Source: Uloborus plumipes
Taxonomy: Eukaryota > Arthropoda > Arachnida > Araneae > Uloboridae
Length of the DNA stretch: 64,000 nucleotides
Direction: 5' to 3'
Assembly: GCA_038373865.1 (NCBI GenBank)
Contig: JAXGGA010001610.1
Coordinates: forward strand, 62,001 to 126,000
Program-made: the position numbers and the translations under genes
Shown: positions 28,301 to 39,700 of the stretch, piece by piece
How positions within the stretch are numbered: the first letter of the stretch is position 1
Layout of the letters: each line of letters opens with the position of its first letter
Notes under the pieces: model-generated
Told to the model about the DNA's origin: nothing
Seen by the model: only the letters and a program-made list of their open reading frames with translations
Databases searched by the model: none

Positions 28301-30713
28301 GCCGACGTGTTTATTGGTCATGAATTGTGTCGACTCTTCTATTATTACGTTTTTATGTTTACATAAACAACAAAGCAGTTTTTCATTTCTTGATTCTTTG
28401 GTCATTATCACTAAAAACTGCTGTTCACTACAAAACTATTCCTGTTTTTTTACTTCGTAAGCAAGTACATTTTGTACATTTTATATAAACATCGTTCATT
28501 TCGTCCCTCCTTGCATCTTTAGTAAGTGCTGCTGAAATTCTTTTCTTCAGAAGCTTTTTTTTAAACTTTCTTTTAAGCCCAAACTACGTATACGCAATAC
28601 GTAATACTTTGTTGCAACAACATTTATTTTATCGTTTATCACTTATTTCACAATACAAAGTTAAATCGTTAATTTCTGGAGATCGTCCTAAAACGGTGTC
28701 CGGGTTTAACAAGAGGAAGGGGTGATTCATTAAATTGTGATAGATTGCGGCAGGGGGGGGGGGGTAACAAGAAATATGAGTTTTCATATTTTGGTTCGCA
28801 CAAAAGCATTTTATGTAACAACTGGCGGTACTCGCACGGCTTTGCCCGTGGTATAAAACTAAAACGTCATTTGGTAATAAATTCATATCGCAGAAAGAAT
28901 ACTCAATTTTAGTTATAATTCAACTATAATTCCTTAATAACAATTTGTTTGTGTGTTATAGTGTGGTAGAGGAGGGTAGCTCGAATTGTGAAACATTGAG
29001 AAAAGGGATGGAGGGGGCCAAGTTTGTTGGGAAAAAAAGTGTTACGCCATTTATACTCATACCCTTATGAAGCTTTTTTTGATGTTTTAAATTATTTTTT
29101 TTTTGATATAGACATATTTTTAGACGTTATTCAGAATAAAATACTTTTTTAGCCCGAGTTTTTAAAATAAAACTGTTTTTAGGCAGCTAAAGTATAAAAA
29201 CATTAATGTCCCGAGAATTCTGTGCTAATTGTACTGTCTAAAATTAATAATGGTAGATTGATAGTTAGACAAATAAGTAAAGCACATAGTGTATCAAGAA
29301 GTACACAAACATGATTATCTACACAAGTTGAGTACCAGAGGTCTCACGAAAAATATAACCAGACTAAGTATAATGCATCGCTTCAGTCCCGTCATTTCAC
29401 GTTTTTAGAGGGGGGGGAGACAAAGGGTGCAAACACAATGCAATTTCATCGGAAAAAAGCAAACACCACGCCCACTTATATATTAATTAACTGATTTTAC
29501 AAAACCGGGGGGGGGAGCAATTTACCCCCCTCCTGACCTACCAAATGAAGGGTGCAAACACAATGCAATTTCATCGGAAAAAAGCAAACACCACGCCCTC
29601 TTGAATATTAATTAACTGATTTCTCAAAACTGGGCGGGAGTAATTGACCCCCCCTCCTGACCCTCAAATGAAGGGTGCAAACACCATAGAATTTCATCGG
29701 AAAAAACAAACACCACGCCCACTTACATATTAAATAACTGATTTCTCAAAACCGGGGGGGGGGAGCAATTAATCCCCCCTCCTGACCCCCAAATGACGGG
29801 TCTGGTTCGTTGTAAGTTTCCCTTTGTTTTGTTTTTTTTAAATCAACCCCCTATATCAGATAAGATCAATGAAAATGAAGTGGCCGACTACTGGATTCAA
29901 CGTGGCCGAGCACTGGATTTCTGTGGCCGACTACTGGTGCATTTACTAGTGTTGACAACAGCTTGGATTTGCACATATATATTTTTTAAATTTCTGAAAC
30001 AAGTAGGTGATTCACTATCAGAAAGGTTCATTCTAAAGTTTTACCTTGTTTTTGTTGCTGTATTGATAGCTGAAAGTTCTAGGTTAGCCAAGATCCACAA
30101 AAGATCTCTTAAATGGCCGACTACTGGAGCACTTACCCTATCTAAATGCCTTAAAACAGATTTTTTTTTTTAAATTTAGGGTGGTCGCCTAACCTGTCTT
30201 AAACACAAAAATACTTAATTTCTAGATTTCTTGTTTAATTCTTGAATGCGGAAAACCAATTCCAAAAACCCGAGGATAAAATGAAAAAAAAATAGAGAGA
30301 GATTGGTCGAAGGCAAAAAACAATAAAAGTAAAACAAATTATTGCAAATTTAATCAACAATAGTAATAAATTAAAAATATATTTATTATAAAAAGACGAA
30401 AAAAAAAATGTTGATCAACAAAATAAGCACTGTATTTAGACACGCGAATAAAGTAGACGGTAATATTAAACTCCAGAGTTAATTTTACTGCCTATGACGC
30501 AATGGATCACGTGGTCGCTAAATGCGACTCATACAAACAATAAAGAGAGAAATGTGAAGCCAAAGCGAAGTCAGAAACCAAACTTTGATTACTAAAGAAA
30601 ATTCATATTTCCTCCAGATTTTTTGAAAATTGGTCACTTTATTGATTACACGCATTACTGATTAAAACTATTTCAAGTTGGAGAAATAAATACATTTTTT
30701 TCAAAAACAAGAT

Positions 30714-30744
<31 letters not shown>

Positions 30745-33700
30745 AGGAAAAAGGACCAATTTTCCTTTTATTTCCCAATGTCAATATAAAATTAATTTAC
30801 AGAGAAAATATAATCAGGCCATCGAAAAATAATATGCTAATGTTATTGTAAAATCGCATACAAAAAGTCGCGCAGGTTATCATAAATCGGGATCCGTTAT
30901 TATTCTTTCGGAATGAAATCAAATAAAGAAACAATTTCCAATTTAACAGCAAAGAATATAATTGACGAGTGTAATTGAACCAAAAAGCAAGTAATATCAT
31001 TTATCTCGCGTTATCTTTTATCACAGGTCTTTCTTTTAGGCATAAAAATCAAAATAAATAAGTGCAATACGATTTTAATACACTTTAATTATTGTTTCAT
31101 GAAGCTCTCCTTTTGTTTTGGAATGATTTTGAGATATATTTGCGAACATTGTAGGGGAAAAAGTTAGATTTCTTAAACTTGCTATACTGTTACCCAATTG
31201 TAACCGTTTTTAAGTCGTGAAAAATTTTATCTCAACTTATGAAACTGACATTGTACAGAAATATTTTAAAAAGTTTTTTATTTTTATCGTTTTAACAATT
31301 TTAGCCCATATGTTTCGCCATTTAATAATTGCTCTCGGATTTTCTAACAATCATGCTTCAGTAGAAACAATTATTCTGCTTTGCAGTTTTTTTCCTTTCG
31401 TTTTTCTTAGAAACAATCATTTTTTAAAAAAAATTATGAAAAGAAAAAATGCTGTATTACAATTGTGATTGCGAACTCTTTTTTATTATTAATATAAAAG
31501 GCAAAACAAACGGTTTGCTCTTTATTTTTACTTTCAAATAGCAAGAAAATAATAGTAATTTTTCACCCCACAATTCTGATGAAATGCAGCAGATCGAAAG
31601 GGTAACCCTGATGGATGCAAGTTAAGTCGCCAGATCTCGCCAACTTAACTTTTTTCCACATTCAACTATTCACACAAAGAAAGAAAGACTCAGTTTTCTA
31701 AACCTCCCTTCGCCTACCCCATTCCCCCCTACGGCGAGGACAACAATAGGGGCAGTTGCTAATCCCCTAATGTTCCCGGGGGACTGTGGCTACCTGGATA
31801 TCACCCTTATTTTGCAATGTAAAAAAAGAGAAAAAACTTCCCAGTGTTAAAAAATAAATAAAATGTATAGAAAGACATGAATTAAGATGAGAAAAATTTT
31901 TTTTTTGTGAAATTTAGATAGGAAATGTGCTTTTTAAATCTTTGTTAAGGATTTTCTATAATCTAACTTCTAACTAAAGAAATATTATTTTCGAATGTTT
32001 TTTAACCGAAAGGAAAAGTAACATCATAGAAACCTTTGCGAGCAGCAGTTGAAATAAATAAATAATAATAATAAAAATCGCTATTGCTTCATTGGGGCAG
32101 CTGACCAGGGCCATCACCGAGAGCCAATCTGAGCGATTTTTCATCAGTTAGGTCACCGGGCCGCCTCCCCCTTTAAACTTACACTACTCTAATATTCCGT
32201 TCATAGAAACATATCAATTACTTGCTGACAAGGGTTGGCTTCTCGTTTTTCTTAATGGGGAAAAATCAAGAAATAGGAAATTTTAAAATTACTCCTCCCC
32301 CCCCCCCCACCCAAGAAACAACAACAACCTATAAAGCCAACTAGATTTTCAAAAACGTTGTCGAAAAAAAGCATATAAAATTTTTGTTTTTGGGACAATT
32401 TTGAATAATTTCTGGGAGACAGTCTCTGTCCCACAACCCTTACCCTATCGTCGTCAAAGGCCTCCAATAATTGCGTTTTTAGGAGTTAATCTTAAGAATA
32501 TTTCGGGGAAGAGTCCCGAACCAAACGATGCCCCTGTACTTTTTTTTTTTTTTAAAAGAAGCCACTTTATTTCTCAAAAATAGAAACTGTAAACAAGAGG
32601 TTCTGATTAAAAATTGTACCACACGTGGTCCCTCTCCAATTAAGAAATCTGCAATAAAACTCTGCTACTTAATCGAAAATTGCCAACAAATGGGATTTTT
32701 AGACTTAAAACTAAAAAAAAAAAAAAAAACATATATATATCCAATGTAGTGCACCATTGCCACTCTACATAATTAAAGATTGTCTAAAAAAGCGTTTTTC
32801 GTACTTGAATTTCAAAAAAGTCACGAGGAGAGTCTCTCTGAGCAATATCCTCCGCCATCCACGATAATTTCCTGAAAACAATTCTTTATTTTGGGGTTTA
32901 AATTTCGAAAAATTTTCAGGGGAGTGCTCCTACCCCAATCATTCAAACTCGTTTAAAATACTATTTTTAAACCTCAATTTCGAATTTTTCGCAGGAGAGT
33001 CACCGAAATCAAACTTTTTTCTAACGCTATCAAATATGCTTATAATAGCTATTTTTTTACTTCGACTTCAAAAAATTTACGATGGAGAGTCCCGAACCCC
33101 ATCCCTTCAATTAAAATTAACTGCACATTATAAGAAACTTAATTTTCGTGACTAAATTTTTAAATTATACCTGTGCCCCCCTGTCGGGCAAGCTTGCCCC
33201 CCTGTCGGGCATTTCCTAGCGCCACCTCTGGTCAAGGGCCCACCTGTAATGACGTCATCAAAATGGCCGCTTTTACAGGTAAATGCGCTCATATAACTGT
33301 TTAAAACTCCATCATAGATTTAAATATTGCAAAACTGAAATATATCATTCGAAAGCGCTTTAAAAGAGCTATTTTCTAGTGTTTGATTTAATTTTCTAAG
33401 ACAAATAGTTAAACAGTTATAACAATTTTAAATTGAAAATGTATAAAAAAGACAATTTCTTTGTATTGAAATGACTTTGAGGTAAAAATTTCGCTGTGAT
33501 GCATGCATTATAAAAAAATCTTTCCAATTTTATTACATTTAAGAATAAATTAGTAGAACTATGTACTATTATTCGGTATTTTATGTAGATATTGAATGTA
33601 ACAGATGTTGCAATGCAGAAACAAGCAGAGCCAAAGCTCCTAAAGAAGCTGAGATGTAACTAATAATATCGTCATCAATAATTGTGTCAAAAATGCTTGC

Positions 33701-36700
33701 ATTTTAATTATATAAAAGAAATACGGAAAAAATACACGTTTTAATACAAAAAAAAAAAAAACTCTGTTACAAGGAAAACTGTTACATTCAATATCTACAT
33801 AAAATACCGATAAATAGTACGTAGTTCTACTAATTTATTCTTAAATGTAATAAAATTGGAAAGATTTTTTTAATGCATGCATCACAGCGAAATTTTTACC
33901 TCAAAGTCGGAAAATACAAAGAAATTGTCTTTTTTATAAATTTTCAATTTAAAATTATTATAACTTTTCAACTATTTGTCTTAGAAAATAAAACCAAGCA
34001 CTTTTAAATAGCTCTTTTAAAGCGCTTTCGGATGATATATTTCAGTTTTGCAATATTTAAATCTATGATGGAGTTTTAAACAGTTACATGAGCGCATTTA
34101 CCTGTAAAAGCGGCCATTTCGATGATGTCATCACAGAATGACCTTGATCTCCGATCAAGTGTCTCCCGGCGTTTTTTTGTCCTCCTATGTGAATATAAGC
34201 CCCACATAAAATTTCAGACTGGTATCCGGAAGTGAAATATTTTTGCACTAACTCCACGGACTATATGAACTTATTCTAGATTCAGATAAGAATCAGTCTC
34301 AAAATTTACGAGCTTTTATTTTAACTTTCGTAATACTATAAGATTTTTCTTTAAATTTTTCATGATATTGATTTAATAATGATCTTACGAAAGTAGTTCT
34401 TTAACTACTTAATTTGAAATCAAGCTATCAATCCGTTAAGATTCTTTCGGGCAGAGTATTTAGCTTCTTTTTAAACCGCGGTATGCATTTTTTGCCTCAT
34501 ACAAAAAACAAAGTTGCATGGGAATTACAATCAAACGTCGCCAAATATTATTGAAGAGAAAAACCATGCAGCTAATAATTCAAGGATAATTATGGATTGC
34601 GATTTGGAATTCAAGAAATAATGAAGTGTTTTTACGATTTATGAAAGAAAACTGCTTTTGTACCATCAAAAGACTGACCCTGAGTTCCAAAAATTATAAA
34701 CGGGAAAATGATCTTGTCACTCCAATTCTCACTAGCACTTCCTCTTCAGTTTTTATTTTGAACAACAAGGAAAATATTTTAACAAAATCTATCAAAGATT
34801 GAAAATCGAAATTGGTTGAAACGGGAAAGTGGCAACAACTTGAGCTAATTCGTAGGTAGTTTGTCTTTTTTTTTAAATATATTTAAAAAAAAATTCATTC
34901 ACGCTGATCTCCAGCTACTTGTGTATAGGGAAAATTTCAAATATGTTTAACCATTAAATACAACTTTACATGAATTGGAGCAACAGTAATACAAATAAAT
35001 GTGTATCAACATAAAAATAGCAGATGGAGATTTTTATAGCGGAAAGTAAGAGAATTTAAGGGGAAAGCATGAATAAATTTGCATTATTTTTTATAAACGG
35101 TTTACAACTATTAGTCTTAAGCTACTTTGCAGTCAGGCATAAAATGTTCAAAATATTTTTCGTGTTTAAACTAACACCACTGGCACGGGTTCAGCTATAA
35201 TGCTAGAATATAAGGTATAGTCTAAGATTCCACTTAGGTGTACCTACCTCATTGAGTTTCCTAATACGTAATACACAAAAATGTAGATAAAAATATTCTT
35301 AACATGATGGCATAGGCTATTTAAACAAAAGTGACCCAATCATAGAGTTGTTGCTGTTTAAAGTTCCAGTAGTTGAGTAAAACTGCAGTTTTTTTTTGCA
35401 GATTTCTTTAAATTTTAGCAGGATCTGCTGTTTATCTGCAGTTTTTTGAGAATTAAAAACGGATCTAAATCTCTCACGAATAACACTTATTCGTCTCAAA
35501 ACTTTATATAGTAATCTATGTAAGTCTAAGTTTGCACCTTTCTAAAACTTGTGCTCGCTACGAAACTGGCAAAAAACTGCGAAATTTTCGGACATTTTTC
35601 AGTTTTTCCTTTATGACTCCTAAGCCCAAACAGTAGTCTGTAGGTTAAATATTTCATTTACAATAGCGAAAAATAAATATTTAAAATTTTGAGAAATGAG
35701 CAAAATCGATTCTTAATAAGAATAGGAGGGCAGTGGATAATAAAAAAAATGCATAGAATGGTACTAAAAAGGTAACACTATATTAAAATGTTATTTTAAA
35801 AATTTAAAAGTTTTACAGGTCATTTTCACTCATTTTTTCGCTATTTTTATGCTGGTCCCTGTTGATTGTGGTCTTATCCTGACTTTTTTCAGATTTTGCC
35901 CTGTCACTCCTGAACTATGCAACTTTTGATGATACGTGTGCATACCTATTTTGAAGAACACTAAATTTGCAACAATTTAAGCTCAAGTGGCGTTCTGTAG
36001 GACGAATAGTTTAGGAGATATCGTACTTCAACAATTTGTCCTTTTTTGCGAAAAATGAAAAAAATATGCTTCGATCATATTTTGAACCAAATATCGACAT
36101 AAATTATTATTCCACAAGATACATTTCGTTACAGTACATCTAATCAGCCTTCATTTAGCCTAAAAAGAAGTCTGTATGTTCAATATTTCCTTTACAGTTG
36201 TGAAAAAACCAAAATTCGGAAATTCCCATGTATAATCAAAAGTTGCATAGTTTAGGAGTCATAAAGGAGAAACTGAAAAATGTCCGAAAATTTCGCAGTT
36301 TTTCGCGAGTTTCGTAGCGAGCACAGGTTTTAGAAAGGTGCAAACTTAGATTTACGCTACCCTCAGGAACCCAAGCAACATATTAAAAATTCAGAACTAC
36401 ATCGCGATTTGCGATTTTAATGTCTAATTTGACTGGACTAATATTTTTGCAAGAAAAGGATAATGCAATTAAGAAACTTTTAGTCATCTAAACAAGTCAG
36501 CAAAAAAATTGCGGCATAAATTCATTCATGTGAAATTTCATAGGATATTTATAGACTGCATTGCATTTTACAAGAAATTGATTTACTGTACTGTTATTCA
36601 TTACTGTACTGAGTGGTTGTGTTATTCGTACTTATAAGGCTTGCACAAGAGCTAAAATATGTCTGAATTTAATTTCTGCTTTGGGGTCGTTGATAAATGA

Positions 36701-39700
36701 GGGGGAGGGGGGATTGAAATTGAGGCAGTTTTTGAAGAAAAGGGTAATAAGAGGGTGTGACATCACACATTTTTTTAATGTAATATGTTTATGAATAAAT
36801 GATATGAGAAGGAAAGTGAGCAAGGTGAAGTGATACTTTATGACAAAAGAGGAGGGGACATACTTGTTATAAAGAAATGTCACATTCAAAGATAGCCCCT
36901 TTCCCCTTTCAGCAATTCCATAGAGAAGCGTTAGAGACAAATTGAGCTCCAAATGCTTAAATAAATAGTTTAATCAAGCTTTTACCGCATTTTAAAATGT
37001 CAGGAAGAATAGAAAATACTGATTGTTGCTGTCTAGTGCCAACTAGGCGTGGTTTCTTTTTTTTTTTTTTTTTTGGGTGCTGCTTCACTTTTCCAACTGT
37101 GCCGTTATTTGGTATAAAGTCAGACTTCCAAAGTACACACATGCCATAAGGACCCATTTATAGGGTAAGCAACCATTCACAGCACTACAGTCACACTCGA
37201 AGGACAAGAAAAATAAAGTATATCCATGCCCCGAGAGGGGATTCGAACGCAAAACCTCCCCACTCGCGATCTGGCTTCTCTGAGCACTAGACAAGGTGGC
37301 CGGAAGAATATACTGATGTTTACAAACTTAAAGAAAACTATGTGTTACAGTCACAATAATTAAAATTTCATTGCTCTAGTTTAAACTATGCAATATCAAG
37401 GAAAATGAAGCTTCTAAAAGCTTTCAGTTCTGTTAAAAATAGTTGAATGATTTACTTTACGCTGATGCAATATACTTACTTTTTAGATTGGAAAAGGATT
37501 TATTCGTGTTTTACGTGTTGATACGGAAAAGAAAATCGATCACATTCCAGTTGATATAGTAGCTAATGCTCATGTTGCAGCTGCCTGGTGCACAGGAACC
37601 AATAGGTATGTTTACCAACAATTCTGAAAGAAAAAATGATTCAGATTTTCGCTGTCAACCCTAGTTTTAAATCCACGGCACTAAGCTTTCCCGTTTTATA
37701 TTGCGCTTAGTAATATTTGTTCATTCTGTTATGTTACTTTTCCCTGTTTCCCGAAAAATTAGGGGAAAAAAAAAAAAAAAAAAAAAAATGAGCTTCAAAT
37801 TCGAGAACACTGAAGTAGTAAAAATGTCTAAGGATAATTTTTATTTCCATCTAATATACAAAATAGGGATGTTTTCTATTTGACTTCAATGAAATCAACC
37901 ATTTTAACTGCAAAATCGCCAACTAAAATTGAATCAAATTTTAAGATAAAACCTAAATACAGAGATGTTTTATTTTCAACTTATATTTTCAAAATCTTAT
38001 TTAAATGTAATGATACATTTGGGAGTTTTTCGTAATTTATAAATAAGGGCAAAATGTAAAATAGATTACATTTATGTCATCACGTTTCCTCATTAAAAAA
38101 ATTTGCAATTGGAATTATGCGTCTAGTACCACCAGTTGAGAGAATAAAGGTCATGCAAATTAAAACAGAACACCCTGTATATAGATTCTTGCTCACCCAC
38201 GTTTAAAAATAGTGAGGCGACAATATAAACACGATTTTATCATGATTAAATGCAAAACTGATCCAATAAATACATTAAAATGGTGTCCTGTTTGTTCTAA
38301 GTTTTTTGCTTTTTTGGACTTTTTATTTTGTTGCATTTCATTTATTTTGTATTGTAGTATAGTTTTATTTTTTGCAGTTTCGTACACTTGAAGTCTATTC
38401 TTAAACGTATAACTATTTTTTCAGAGCACAGTCGCCTTTTGTGTTGAATTGCACTTCCAGTGACGTCAGCCCGTGTACATGGGGCAAATATATAAATACA
38501 TTGTTTACATTGACTACGAAGTACCCCTTACCAAAAGCTTACCAACATCCAAGACTAATATTGTGCAAGAACTCTGTTTATTATTTCTTGCTTTCAATAT
38601 TTGAACACTACGTTCCAGCTTTAGCCATTGATGGACTTCTTACATTGAGCGGACGCAAACCAAAGTAAGGCTTCCTAATTTGGATTTTCATACCTTGGTT
38701 GCATAATGTGACATTGCCAAGCATAAAAATGACAGAAATCTTAATAAATGAAAATCTTTTGCACATAGCTTTTTATAATGAAACCCTTGCTTATTTACAC
38801 GATTTTCTCTCTTTTTGCAATTTTAATTAAAGCCCTATTACAATTTCACGGTTACAGACGTATCAGCAGAGCCTGATTATTGAACAGGCCAGCTAGGCCT
38901 GGGACTGGGGCCCCTTCTTCCTAAGGTGCCTCTAATTTCCTAAAAACTGATGCACAGTATTAAAGAATTATATACTTTTAAGAGAAAATAATAGTCTATT
39001 GATTGAAAAAAAAAAAAAACTCTTTTGATACTTAATTAGTATTTCTCTTATTTAGTTCATAATATGCAAGTAAAAAATATTTCTGTCTTGAGAATTAGCT
39101 ATAAAACTCTTAAGCTAAAGTGGATATTAAGCAGTATCAGTGCTAGACATAATGCAAATAGTGTAACTGCATAGGGCCCTTCAGAACTATAGACAGTGAT
39201 CCCCAAAAGGGGCTAGCAAAGACACTGGGAAAAAGTTAAAAGATTATTTTTCGTTGACTTAAAAAAAAAAAAAGAACGTAGAAGGGGGGCTTCCAAAGTA
39301 TTGTCGGCCTTGGGCCTCACTTTTAGTTAGTCGGGCCCTGCGTATCAGTTCTTCACAAAACTGCTTACAAAGGCTAGAAATGGGTTAAATCCTTATTTTT
39401 TCACGACTTTTATGAAGAACATGATCTTCCATATAATGCTGTTAAATTTTGAAGATATCCAGAAAAAATATGTAAATAATATAATTTGCTCCATAACGGA
39501 CGTATGTTATGAGAGAAGAAAAAAAGCTATCACATAATTACTGTTTCTGGAAATCTTCAAAATTTAATTGCATTATAATTTAGTAAAGTCTATGGTCTTT
39601 AATAAAATTCATGCAACGAAACAATGGTCCATCATAGAGTCGTTGCAGTCAGTGGCGTAGCAAGGTCTAATGGCACCCGGGGCGAAGCTCAATTTGTCAC

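Larger units (their letters stand above)
21913..33230. mobile_element. hAT-like composite element, 11.3 kb
   Basis: Left terminus CAGTGGCGGTGCTAG and the reverse complement of the right terminus CAGAGGTGGCGCTAG match at 12 of 15 positions. The flanks carry exact 8-bp GTCAAGGG (21905-21912 and 33231-33238). Just inside, both ends have GGGGGGCAA/TTGCCCCCC words. No transposase was recognised. Its size comes partly from smaller elements nested inside (25050-25406, 26581-26778, 26781-30138). Confidence 0.75.
21448..34261. mobile_element. Fold-back (long inverted repeat) element, split by an 11.3-kb insertion
   Basis: Left end GTCTGTGGAGTTAG and right end (reverse complement) GTCCGTGGAGTTAG are preceded by TA (21446-21447 and 34262-34263). 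The similarity continues for hundreds of bases: the right arm, about 33778-34261, is the inverse of 21448-21590 plus 33239-33606, around a loop at about 33607-33777. The left arm carries three tandem ~168-bp units. Removing the inserted hAT-like element and one duplication leaves about 1.49 kb. No protein is encoded. Confidence 0.8.

Noticed and set aside
29793..30173. 126-codon open frame on the + strand
   Set aside because: It runs through the subterminal motif array of the TIR element; the encoded peptide repeats WP/LLV words from the motif and matches no family.
36632..36952. 106-codon open frame on the - strand
   Set aside because: No recognised domain, no splice or promoter context, and AT-rich composition like the surrounding intron.
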